A stretch of DNA of 33,104 bases from an uncultured Selenomonadales bacterium (GTDB lineage Bacteria > Bacillota > Negativicutes > Selenomonadales > Selenomonadaceae): contig CAMZAX010000025.1 of NCBI GenBank assembly GCA_947304355.1, positions 1 to 33,104 of the forward strand, written 5' to 3'. The notes beneath the pieces are model-generated. The model saw only the letters and a program-made list of their open reading frames with translations. It did no database searches and was not told the DNA's origin. A program made the position numbers and the translations under genes. This document shows, piece after piece, positions 16,051 to 23,894 of the stretch (the first letter of the stretch is position 1; every line of letters begins with the position of its first letter).

Positions 16051-17112
16051 ATGTTTAAACGTAAACTCACGCGTCAAATCAGCGTCGGCAAGGTTAAGGT
16101 CGGCGGCGACGCTCCGATAAGCGTCCAATCAATGACAAACACCAAAACGCACGACGCGCCCGCCACTGTCGAACAGATTCAACGGCTCACGGCGGAGGGT
16201 TGCGACATTGTGCGCGTTGCCGTCCCCGATTTGAATGCCGCGCAGGCTTTGGGCAAAATCGTTTCGGCGGTCGACGTGCCGATTGTCGCGGACATCCACT
16301 TCGATTACAAGCTTGCTCTTGAATCGGTCGCGCAGGGCGTGTCGGCGTTGCGGCTCAATCCCGGCAACATCGGCGGCGCGGCTCACGTTCGCGAAGTCGT
16401 CAAAGCTGCGCGGGCTGCTCAAATCCCGATACGAATCGGCGTGAACGCGGGCTCGTTAAGTCGCAGGCTGTTGACGAAATACGGCGGCGCGACGCCCGAA
16501 GCTTTGGTCGAGTCCGCGCTTGAACACGTGGCGATTTTGGAGGCGGAAGACTTCTTCGACATAAAAATTTCGCTCAAAGCCCACGACGTTCCGTTGACGC
16601 TCGCCGCTTACAGATTGATGAGCGCGAAAAAAAATTACCCGTTGCACTTGGGCATAACCGAGGCGGGCACGGTCAACACGGGCGTTATCAAGTCGGCGGT
16701 CGGCATAGGCGCGTTGCTTGCCGAGGGCATTGGCGATACTATTCGCGTTTCGTTGACGGGTGATCCCGTCGTCGAAGTCAAGGTTGCAAATGAAATTCTC
16801 AAGTCGTTGGGCTTGCGCGATTGCGGTGTCACGTTGATTGCCTGTCCCACTTGCGGGCGCACGCGCATTGACTTGCCGAAAATCGCCGCGCAGGTCGAAG
16901 AAAAAATTTCCGCCATCAAACAGCCGCTGACGGTCGCGGTAATGGGTTGCGTCGTCAACGGTCCCGGCGAGGCGCGCACGGCTGACGTAGGCATTGCGGG
17001 CGCGGACGGCGAAGGCATCATCTTCCGCAAGGGCGTTATCGTCCGCAAGGTGCCCGAAGCCGCTCTGGTCGCCGAGCTGTTCAAAGAGATTGACGCGATT
17101 CTGAACGCGTAA
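16051..17112 (+). CDS. ispG: 4-hydroxy-3-methylbut-2-enyl diphosphate synthase
   Basis: This 353-aa enzyme of the MEP pathway reductively converts MEcPP into HMBPP using a [4Fe-4S] cluster. The N-terminal TIM-barrel has the family's opening 'VGGDAPISVQSMTNTKT' and 'VADIHFDYKLA'. The cluster region in the C-terminal part has ACPTCGRTR and MGCVVNGPGE. The length fits the two-domain bacterial form. ATG 16051 is preceded by TCGGAGG. It appears monocistronic, bounded by its own promoter and a bidirectional terminator. Confidence 0.96.
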   Translation: MFKRKLTRQISVGKVKVGGDAPISVQSMTNTKTHDAPATVEQIQRLTAEGCDIVRVAVPDLNAAQALGKIVSAVDVPIVADIHFDYKLALESVAQGVSALRLNPGNIGGAAHVREVVKAARAAQIPIRIGVNAGSLSRRLLTKYGGATPEALVESALEHVAILEAEDFFDIKISLKAHDVPLTLAAYRLMSAKKNYPLHLGITEAGTVNTGVIKSAVGIGALLAEGIGDTIRVSLTGDPVVEVKVANEILKSLGLRDCGVTLIACPTCGRTRIDLPKIAAQVEEKISAIKQPLTVAVMGCVVNGPGEARTADVGIAGADGEGIIFRKGVIVRKVPEAALVAELFKEIDAILNA

Positions 17113-17116
17113 CAAA

Positions 17117-17154
17117 AAAGCCTCCGCAACCTGCGCGGGGGCTTGAATTTTTTT
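17117..17154. terminator. Bidirectional terminator between ispG and metG
   Basis: The stem AAGCCTCCGC / GCGCGGGGGCTT (slightly imperfect) is followed by GAATTTTTTT on the + strand and by a U-tract from the AACAAAAAA side on the - strand. Confidence 0.85.
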
Positions 17155-17162
17155 GCGGGAAA

Positions 17163-18683
17163 TTATTTTTCGATTTGAATGCGCGGGAAGAGCTGTTCGG
17201 GCTTGCCGACTTCGTGATTCGTTTCGAGCAGCCCGAAAATTTCCGCGTCGTCGAGTTTGGGCTGAGCCGAAACTTTCAGCTGTTCGCGAATCTTCCAGGC
17301 GGTCGACGGCATGAACGGCGCAATCAGCACGCTCACGATTCGCAACGACTCCGCCAGATTGTAAAGGACGTTTGCCAGGGCTTGACGCTTTGTTTCGTCC
17401 TTGGCGAGTTTCCACGGCATGGTTTCATCAATGTACTTGTTCGCGCGCCCGATAAATTTCCAGACGAGCTTAATCGCGTCGGACAGGCGGACGTTTTCCA
17501 TAAGCTGCCGATATTCCCGTGCCGTGTCGACAGCCTCCGCGCGGAACGATTGGTCGAGTTCGGTGCCGTTGGTCGCCGCCGCCAGTTTGCCGCCTTGGAA
17601 CTTGCCAATCATATTCAACGTCCTGTGCAAAAGATTTCCGAGGTCGTTGGCGAGATCGGCGTTTATGCGTTGAATCAGCGCGTCGCGATTGAAGTTGCCG
17701 TCTTGCCCCAACGTTATTTCGCGCAACAGGAAGTATCTGATAGCGTCCGCGCCGAATTCTTCAACCAACGCCACGGGGTCGACGACGTTGCCCTTGGACT
17801 TCGACATTTTGTCGCCGTCGGTGACGAGCCAGCCGTGACCGTAAATCTGCTTGGGCAACGGAAGTTTCGCCGCCATGAGCATTGCCGGCCAGATGATTGA
17901 ATGGAAGCGAACGATTTCCTTGCCAACAAGGTGAATATCGGCAGGCCAAAACTTTTCCATTGCGGGGTTGTGAATCAGCGGCGTGATGTAATTGATAACG
18001 GCGTCGAACCAAACGTAAATAACGTGGCGCGGGTCGTCGGGCACGGGGATGCCCCAATCGAACGACGTGCGCGATATGCACAAATCCTCAAGCCCGCTCT
18101 TGATGAAGTTAATCATTTCGTTGCGGCGCGAGGTCGGCACAATGAATTCGGGATTGTCTTCGATGTGTTTAAGCAGGGCGTCGGCATACTTGGACAGCTT
18201 GAAGAAATAAGCCTCCTCCGAAACTTTTTCGACGGGACGATGGCAATCGGGACAACAGCCGTTTTCGTCGAGCTGAAGTTCCGTCCAATACGATTCGCAG
18301 GGCGTGCAGTAAAGCCCCGTGTATTCGCCCTTATAGATGTCGCCGTTCGCTTGAATGCGCTTAAAAATTTCTTGAACAACTTTTTCGTGGCGCGGCTCAC
18401 TTGTGCGGATGAAGTCGTCGTTGGAGATGTGAAATTTTTTCCAGAGGTCTTTGAAGCCGTCAACAATCGGGTCGACGTATTCAAGCGGCGTCTTCCCGAA
18501 GGATTGCGCGGTCTTTTGGATTTTCTGCCCGTGTTCGTCGGAGCCCGTCAAAAAAAATACGTCGTAACCCGCGAGCCGTTTGAAACGGGCAATGGCGTCG
18601 GCAATCGTGGTGCAGTAGGCGTGACCGATGTGCAATTTCGCGCTGGGGTAGTAAATCGGCGTCGTGATGTAAAAAGTTTTCAT
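17163..18683 (-). CDS. metG: Methionine-tRNA ligase
   Basis: This 506-aa class I synthetase charges tRNA-Met. HIGH is at 18-21 and KMSKS at 292-296. A zinc knuckle with C126/C129 and C144/C147 lies in the connective-peptide insertion. The anticodon-binding helical domain runs from about 350 to the end. The protein stops at LFPRIQIEK, just where many Firmicutes MetG proteins continue into a C-terminal tRNA-binding (EMAP/Trbp111-like) domain of about 100 or more residues, so this one is the short form. Its ATG overlaps the rsmI stop by ATGA, so it is translationally coupled to rsmI. Confidence 0.95.
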   Translation of the reverse strand: MKTFYITTPIYYPSAKLHIGHAYCTTIADAIARFKRLAGYDVFFLTGSDEHGQKIQKTAQSFGKTPLEYVDPIVDGFKDLWKKFHISNDDFIRTSEPRHEKVVQEIFKRIQANGDIYKGEYTGLYCTPCESYWTELQLDENGCCPDCHRPVEKVSEEAYFFKLSKYADALLKHIEDNPEFIVPTSRRNEMINFIKSGLEDLCISRTSFDWGIPVPDDPRHVIYVWFDAVINYITPLIHNPAMEKFWPADIHLVGKEIVRFHSIIWPAMLMAAKLPLPKQIYGHGWLVTDGDKMSKSKGNVVDPVALVEEFGADAIRYFLLREITLGQDGNFNRDALIQRINADLANDLGNLLHRTLNMIGKFQGGKLAAATNGTELDQSFRAEAVDTAREYRQLMENVRLSDAIKLVWKFIGRANKYIDETMPWKLAKDETKRQALANVLYNLAESLRIVSVLIAPFMPSTAWKIREQLKVSAQPKLDDAEIFGLLETNHEVGKPEQLFPRIQIEK

Positions 18684-19501
18684 TGAATTTCCTCCCTGAG
18701 CAGTGTGTTGTAAATTTCGCGGCGGCTTACGTTGAATTGCCGTGCCGCCTCGCGCATTGCAGATTTTTTGTCGAGCCCTTGAGCCGTCAAACGTTCGACG
18801 ACTTGAGCGACGGTTTCTGTCGGCGCAACGACTTGCGGCGGCTGTCCTTCGACGACGACGACGAATTCGCCGCGCACTTCGTCGAGCGTGTCAAGCAGTG
18901 TTGAAATCGTCCCGCGCAGAAATTCTTCGTGAATCTTGGTGAGTTCCCTTGCCAAAACCGCTTGGCGGTCGCCGAAGACTTCCAAAAGCTCCGTCAAGAA
19001 ATTTTTCAGTCGGTGGGGTGCCTCGTAGAAAATTATCGTCGCGTCAACGGTCGCAAGCCGTTGAAGGAAGTCGCGGCGATTTTTGTTTGACTTGGGTGCG
19101 AAACCCGCGAACAGAAATTTTGACGTGTCGAGCCCCGAACAAATCAGCGCGCTGAGTGCGGCGTTGGCTCCGGGTATCGGGCAGACGGTTATGCCCGCGT
19201 CGACGGCGAGCCGCACCAAATCCGCACCGGGGTCGCTGATTGCCGGAAGTCCCGCGTCGCTGACGACGGCAACCGATTCGCCCGCCTGTAACCGTTGCAA
19301 AATTTTTTCGGCGACTTCCGCTTTGCAGTTCTCGTCGAAACGAATCAGCGGCGTATGGATGTCGAAGTGCGTCAAAAGCTTACGGGTGTGGCGCGTGTCT
19401 TCGGCGGCGATTAAATTGACTTCGCGCAAGATACGAATCGCGCGAAAGGTCATGTCTTCGAGGTTGCCAATGGGCGTGGCGCACAAGTATAGCAAGCTCA
19501 A
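18680..19501 (-). CDS. rsmI: 16S rRNA 2'-O-ribose C1402 methyltransferase
   Basis: This 273-aa tetrapyrrole-methylase-fold enzyme methylates C1402 of 16S rRNA in the decoding centre. Landmarks are LYLCATPIGNLEDMTFRAI at the N-terminus, EDTRHTRKLL, VVSDAGLPAISDPG, IPGANAALSALICSGL, and FYEAPHRL. The start is uncertain: TTG at 19501 is almost touching the GGGAGGG, while a second TTG at 19495 has 6-base spacing and gives MLYLCATPIGNLED. It is co-transcribed with metG. Its leader contains a run of 7-nt repeats. Confidence 0.94.
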   Translation of the reverse strand: MSLLYLCATPIGNLEDMTFRAIRILREVNLIAAEDTRHTRKLLTHFDIHTPLIRFDENCKAEVAEKILQRLQAGESVAVVSDAGLPAISDPGADLVRLAVDAGITVCPIPGANAALSALICSGLDTSKFLFAGFAPKSNKNRRDFLQRLATVDATIIFYEAPHRLKNFLTELLEVFGDRQAVLARELTKIHEEFLRGTISTLLDTLDEVRGEFVVVVEGQPPQVVAPTETVAQVVERLTAQGLDKKSAMREAARQFNVSRREIYNTLLREEIQ

Positions 19502-19510
19502 CCCTCCCTA

Positions 19511-19544
19511 GTCCCTTGTCCCTTGTCCCTTGTCCCTTGTCCCT
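19511..19544 (+). repeat. 7-nt tandem repeat (TTGTCCC), copy C
   Basis: Almost five perfect contiguous units of GTCCCTT lie between the rsmI start and its -10 box. In the rsmI transcript they read AAGGGAC and end a few bases before the GGGAGGG ribosome binding site. This is the longest perfect copy of the repeat in the window. Confidence 0.85.
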
Positions 19545-19550
19545 AAAAAA

Positions 19551-19559
19551 ATTATAGCA
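19551..19559 (-). promoter_or_regulatory. Extended -10 promoter for rsmI-metG
   Basis: On the minus strand TGCTATAAT is an extended -10 (TGnTATAAT). The -35 position (TATCAT at 17 bases) is weak, which is typical for extended -10 promoters. Transcription would start close to the 7-nt repeat run. A weaker possible extended -10 on the + strand (TGATATAGT, 19575-19583) could serve the thioesterase gene. Confidence 0.55.
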
Positions 19560-19601
19560 CAGTTCGCGGCGATATGATATAGTTTAGCCGAGGTGAAGGC
19601 A

Positions 19602-20003
19602 ATGACAGTAACGACGCGACACCGCGTAAAATTTTTCGACACGGACGTCATGGGCGTGGCGCACCACGCAAATTATATCCGCTGGTTCGAGACGGGACGA
19701 GTCGAATTTTTGCGCGCGGTCGGCATAGACTTGAACGAGCTGATGAGCGACGGAATTCTTTTCCCGATAATCGAGATTGACGCAAGATTTCACGCGCCCG
19801 CCCGCTTCGACGACGACTTGGAGATTGCGACGACGGCGACGGCTTTGACGCGAGCCAAAATGCAATTCCGTTACGAGATACGGCGCGTCGGCGAGGAAAA
19901 AATTTTGACCGAGGGCACAAGTACGAACGTCTTCACGCACGACGGAAAGATTTGCCGCTTGCCAGAAAAATATTCCGCGCGGCTGTCGAAGGGGCTTACA
20001 TGA
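19602..20003 (+). CDS. Acyl-CoA thioesterase, hotdog (4HBT/YbgC-like) family
   Basis: This 133-aa hotdog-fold protein hydrolyses acyl-CoA or acyl-ACP thioesters. The motif DTDVMGVAHHANYIRWFETGR at 13-33 is the 4HBT active-site signature, with the catalytic Asp probably D15 and the helix following it. I chose ATG 19602 because GAGGTG at 19590-19595 is 6 bases upstream; the GTG at 19593 is part of that RBS. Substrate chain length cannot be told from sequence. It is the first gene of a tightly packed run, since its TGA overlaps the next ATG (ATGA). Confidence 0.88.
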   Translation: MTVTTRHRVKFFDTDVMGVAHHANYIRWFETGRVEFLRAVGIDLNELMSDGILFPIIEIDARFHAPARFDDDLEIATTATALTRAKMQFRYEIRRVGEEKILTEGTSTNVFTHDGKICRLPEKYSARLSKGLT

Positions 20004-21235
20004 GTCGGCGGCTGTTCGTGAAGTTACTGATTGCGTTGGGCTTGAGCAGTTGGTTTCCGAGCTTGACGGAGGCTGCGCGCCTTGACGAATTGCACACGCC
20101 GCAAGACGGTTACGAGCCGCTGACCGGCGTGAAATTTTTGCGGCAGGTCGTCACGCGCGATTCACGGTCGTCGCGAGTGATAATGTGGCAGGCGGACGCG
20201 GCGGAAGATTTTCAGCTTGAATGGCGGCTGGTCGGCGAGGACGCGGCTCACTTTTCGACGGCACGGCGGCACGATTTGATTTACTCTTGCGCGTTGGAAA
20301 ATCTCAAGCCCGAAAGCCTTTACAAGTTCCGAATCGTTTCGGGCGAGCGCGCAACGTCTTGGCAGAATTTGCGGACGGCGGGCGACGCGGCGTTTCAAAT
20401 GCTGATCTTCGCCGATTCGCAATGCGAACACTACGACGTTTGGCAACGGACGGCGGACACCGCGACGGAGGCTTTTCCCGACGCCGAGCTTGTGACGGTC
20501 GTTGGCGATTTGGTCGACAACGGCGAGGCTGACTATCAGTGGCGGGCTTGGCACCTTGCCGCGACGAAATTGCTTGCCGGGCGAATCTTCGCGCCGGTCA
20601 TGGGCAACCACGAATGCTACGGCGTCGATTGGTTCAACGCGTTGCCGATCGGCTACTTGAATCAGTTCGTTCTGCCCTTCAACGACGCGAAACACTTCGG
20701 CGGCTACTTCTACTCGTTCGACTACGGCGCGGCGCATTTTTTTATGCTCAATACGCAATTCACCGAGATTGACGCGCTCAATCCTGGTATGCAGTCCGCG
20801 CAGGAGTATTGGTTTCGCCGCGACGCCGCCAACGCCAATCGCCCGTGGAAGGTCGTCTTTATGCACAAGGACATCTACGACTACGCGCAGGACACGTTCA
20901 ACGACATCGCCGACAGATTTTTGGAGCTGTTCGACGAGCTTGAAATTGATTTGGTGTTCACGGGTCACCTGCACACGTATCGCAATCGCGGGAAAATTTT
21001 TGGGCGTAAAAAATCTGCGCGGGGCACGACGTACATTTTGTGCGGACGAGCGGGCGACCAGAAATACGTCGAGCCGAATTCGGCGATTGACGACGTGACG
21101 TTTACAAATCTGCACGAAGAGCCCGAAAGTTTCATCGTGCTTGACATCAGCGCGACGACGATAAACTTGACGGCGCGCACAGTCGACGGAGAACTTTTGG
21201 ACAGCTTCACGCTTACGAAAGGAAAGTTAAAATGA
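20000..21235 (+). CDS. Tat-exported metallophosphoesterase (purple-acid-phosphatase-like)
   Basis: This 411-aa protein starts at ATG 20000, overlapping the thioesterase stop. SRRLFVK at residues 2-8 followed by a hydrophobic stretch fits a twin-arginine signal, so it is probably exported folded. Residues of about 40-130 resemble a fibronectin-like N-terminal domain of purple acid phosphatases. The calcineurin-like core has FADSQ (D139), GDLVDNG (169-175), GNHE (202-205), FMHKDIY and GHLHTYRNRG, giving a complete two-metal site. It should hydrolyse phosphomonoesters or diesters in the periplasm. The substrate is unknown. Confidence 0.88.
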   Translation: MSRRLFVKLLIALGLSSWFPSLTEAARLDELHTPQDGYEPLTGVKFLRQVVTRDSRSSRVIMWQADAAEDFQLEWRLVGEDAAHFSTARRHDLIYSCALENLKPESLYKFRIVSGERATSWQNLRTAGDAAFQMLIFADSQCEHYDVWQRTADTATEAFPDAELVTVVGDLVDNGEADYQWRAWHLAATKLLAGRIFAPVMGNHECYGVDWFNALPIGYLNQFVLPFNDAKHFGGYFYSFDYGAAHFFMLNTQFTEIDALNPGMQSAQEYWFRRDAANANRPWKVVFMHKDIYDYAQDTFNDIADRFLELFDELEIDLVFTGHLHTYRNRGKIFGRKKSARGTTYILCGRAGDQKYVEPNSAIDDVTFTNLHEEPESFIVLDISATTINLTARTVDGELLDSFTLTKGKLK

Positions 21236-22422
21236 ATTTGCAAGGCTTAATCGTTTGCCGCAATCTGCTTGACGTGGAAATCTTCGACGGCGCGGCTGAC
21301 GAATCCGAAGTTGCCGCCCGCTTAATCGAACACGCCGAAACCCTCGGCTTGAGCGGCAACCTTTATCGTTCTTATCTGATTTATCTGCTGGCGCACGAGC
21401 CGAATCTCATTTCGACGACGCTTGAACTGCGCGGCGGTCTTATCGGCGAAAGCTTGCGCGAAATCTTTACGCACGACGTGGAAATCCTGTTGCCGATTCT
21501 GCGCGGCGAATTTTGGAGCGATTTGAAAATCCTCAACCTGTACAAGCCGACCGTCGCCAATACTGACGAATCTTTGAACGCGTTGACACGGCGGCTGGAA
21601 AATCTGCGCGACGCAAACGAAATCGCGGACGCCTTTATCGAACACTGGCGACGCTACGGCTGCGGCGACATTGCGACCTATCGAGCCTTCCGCTGGGACG
21701 CGTCGACTAAAAACATCGTCGGCATTCGCCACTTCGAGACGATTCGCCTGGACGACCTTATCGGCTACGCGCACCAAAAAGAATTGCTTACGGGCAACAC
21801 GACCGCCTTTGTCGACGGCAAGCCCGCCAACAACGTCCTGCTCGTCGGCGCGCGCGGCACCGGCAAATCGTCGGGCGTCAAGGCTCTGGTCAACGAATAC
21901 TACGCGCAGGGCTTGCGACTCGTTCAAATCACCAAGCCGCAACTGAAAACCTTGCCCGATTTGATGGAGGCATTGCGCCGTTTCATGAGCAAGCGGTTCA
22001 TCATCTTCATTGACGATTTGTCGTTCGAGGAATCGGAGGCGGAATACAAATACTTGAAGTCGGCGATTGAAGGCGGCGTCGAGTCCCGTCCCGAAAACGT
22101 TTTGATTTACGCGACGAGCAACAGGCGGCATTTGATTCGCGAGACGTGGCGCGACCGTTCGGAGGAGCAAGACGAACTTTATCGCGACGACAGTGCCAAC
22201 GAGACGATTTCGCTGTCCGACCGCTTCGGGCTGATTATTCACTACTACGCGCCGACGCAGGCTGAATACCTTGAAATAATTCGGAGCATGTTGCGGCGGC
22301 GGGGCGTCGCGCTTGACGACGAACAGCTTCGCATTGAGGGCTTGCGTTGGGAGATGTCGCATTCGGGGCGCAACGGGCGCACGGCTCAGCAATTCGTCAA
22401 CTATTATCTCGGTCAGAGGTGA
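21232..22422 (+). CDS. DUF815-like AAA+ ATPase
   Basis: This 396-aa protein overlaps the phosphoesterase by ATGA. The N-terminal 190 residues form a family-specific helical region. The ATPase core has Walker A GARGTGKS (206-213), Walker B FIIFIDD (256-262), sensor-like 'LIYATSNRRHL' and a C-terminal arginine-rich helical lid. This arrangement matches the DUF815 group of bacterial AAA+ proteins, whose cellular role is not established. No partner effector is obvious; neighbours are metabolic. Confidence 0.88.
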   Translation: MNLQGLIVCRNLLDVEIFDGAADESEVAARLIEHAETLGLSGNLYRSYLIYLLAHEPNLISTTLELRGGLIGESLREIFTHDVEILLPILRGEFWSDLKILNLYKPTVANTDESLNALTRRLENLRDANEIADAFIEHWRRYGCGDIATYRAFRWDASTKNIVGIRHFETIRLDDLIGYAHQKELLTGNTTAFVDGKPANNVLLVGARGTGKSSGVKALVNEYYAQGLRLVQITKPQLKTLPDLMEALRRFMSKRFIIFIDDLSFEESEAEYKYLKSAIEGGVESRPENVLIYATSNRRHLIRETWRDRSEEQDELYRDDSANETISLSDRFGLIIHYYAPTQAEYLEIIRSMLRRRGVALDDEQLRIEGLRWEMSHSGRNGRTAQQFVNYYLGQR

Positions 22423-22427
22423 GCGGC

Positions 22428-23894
22428 GTGGTTTATCTTGTGGGCGCGGGCGCGGGTGATGTCGGTTTGTTGACGCTGCGGGCTCGTGAACTTTTGCAAT
22501 CGGCGGACGTCGTGATTTACGACAGACTTGCCGACGACGCGATTTTGAATTTCTGCGCGAGCGCGAAAAAAATCTACGCGGGCAAGGCGGCGGGTCGTCA
22601 CACGCTCAAGCAATCGGAAATCAATCAACTGCTTGTCGACGAGGCGCGGCGCAATGAAGTGGTCGTGCGGCTCAAGGGCGGCGATCCGTTCGTCTTCGGG
22701 CGCGGCGGCGAGGAGGCTCTTTATCTGCACGAAAATAATCTGCCGTTCGAGATTGTCCCCGGCGTCACCAGCGCGATTGCCGTTCCCGCCTACGCCGGCA
22801 TTCCCGTCACGCATCGCGGCATTGCAACGAGTTTCGCGGTCGTCACGGGGCACGAAGACCCTAACAAGCCCGAATCGACAATCAACTGGTCAAAGCTCTC
22901 AACGGCTGTCGACACGCTGATTTTTTTGATGGGCGTCGCGAACTTGCCGCAAATCGTCGCCAAGCTTATCGAACACGGACGCCCGCCCGAAACGCCCGCC
23001 GCGTTGATTCGTTGGGGGACAAAGCCCGCGCAGGAAGTCATAACCACGACGCTTGCCGAGGCTCCCGACGTCAAGATTGCGCCGCCCGCGATTTTCGTTG
23101 TGGGCGAGGTCGTCAACCTGCGCGAAAAGCTCAAGTGGTTTGAAAATCGTCCGCTGTTCGGCAAAAGAATTCTCGTGACGCGCGCACGGGTTCAGGCGTC
23201 GAAACTGTCACGCGCGTTGCATGACTTGGGCGCGGCTGTCGTCGAATGCCCGACAATCCGAATCGCGCCGCCGTCAGACGAATTCAACCTGCTTGACACG
23301 GCGATAAAAAATCTGCGCGGCTTCGATTGGACGGTCTTCACCAGCGCAAACGGCGTCGAACAATTTTTCAAGCGGCTGAAACTTCACGGGCTGGACGCAC
23401 GCGCTTTGAATCGCGTCGCGGCAATCGGCTCGGCAACGGCTGAAAAACTTTCAACCTGCGGGATAATCGCGGACGTTGTGCCGAAAAATTTCGTCGCGGA
23501 GAGTTTGGCGGCGTCGCTGAAAGATTTCGTCGGCGGGAAAAAAATTTTGCTTGCCCGTGCCGAAGACGCCCGCGACACTTTGCCCGACACGTTGAAGATT
23601 TTCGGAGCGGATGTCACGGTTGCGCCCGCCTATCGGACGCTCGCCGAAGAGCCCGCGCAGACAGACTTCGACGCGCTCGATTTGATAACGTTCACGAGTT
23701 CTTCGACGGTGAAAAATTTCGTCGCGGCTTACGGCGTTGACCCGCTGAAAAAAATCCCGTCTGCCGCCATCGGCACGATAACCGCGCGGACGCTTGAAGA
23801 CTTCGGCATATCGGTCGCCGTCGTCGCAAAGGAATTCACAATCAGCGGGCTCGTCGACGCCGTTAAAAATTTTTTCGGAGGTAACAGCTTATGA
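22428..23894 (+). CDS. cobA-hemD: Fused uroporphyrinogen-III C-methyltransferase / uroporphyrinogen-III synthase
   Basis: This 488-aa bifunctional protein serves sirohaem/cobalamin and tetrapyrrole synthesis. Residues 1 to about 240 are SUMT (CobA): VGAGAGDVGLLTLRA, YDRLADD, RLKGGDPFVFGRGGEE and VPGVTSAIAVPAYAGIPVTHRG. Residues from about 243 to 488 are HemD (RPLFGKRILVTRA..., FTSANGVEQFF, AAIGSATAEKL, LTFTSSSTV-like blocks), which cyclises hydroxymethylbilane. The fusion is common in Firmicutes and Negativicutes. The start is GTG 22428, with GAGGTG at 22416-22421 six bases upstream. The remaining hem/cob genes are not in the window, so this gene is separated from its usual cluster. Confidence 0.94.
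   Translation: MVYLVGAGAGDVGLLTLRARELLQSADVVIYDRLADDAILNFCASAKKIYAGKAAGRHTLKQSEINQLLVDEARRNEVVVRLKGGDPFVFGRGGEEALYLHENNLPFEIVPGVTSAIAVPAYAGIPVTHRGIATSFAVVTGHEDPNKPESTINWSKLSTAVDTLIFLMGVANLPQIVAKLIEHGRPPETPAALIRWGTKPAQEVITTTLAEAPDVKIAPPAIFVVGEVVNLREKLKWFENRPLFGKRILVTRARVQASKLSRALHDLGAAVVECPTIRIAPPSDEFNLLDTAIKNLRGFDWTVFTSANGVEQFFKRLKLHGLDARALNRVAAIGSATAEKLSTCGIIADVVPKNFVAESLAASLKDFVGGKKILLARAEDARDTLPDTLKIFGADVTVAPAYRTLAEEPAQTDFDALDLITFTSSSTVKNFVAAYGVDPLKKIPSAAIGTITARTLEDFGISVAVVAKEFTISGLVDAVKNFFGGNSL

Noticed and set aside
19511..19544. CRISPR-like array from the 7-nt repeat run
   Set aside because: The units are contiguous with no spacers and only 7 nt long, so this is a microsatellite, not CRISPR.
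21322..22392. 356-aa open frame antisense to the AAA ATPase, and similar long antisense frames over glf (29960-30892) and the phosphoesterase (20162-21115)
   Set aside because: All lie opposite well-supported genes, have arginine-rich low-quality translations, and lack start signals. The GC-biased third positions explain them.
22428..23894. Cobalamin riboswitch before cobA-hemD
   Set aside because: The gene starts 5 bases after the previous stop, leaving no space for a riboswitch.
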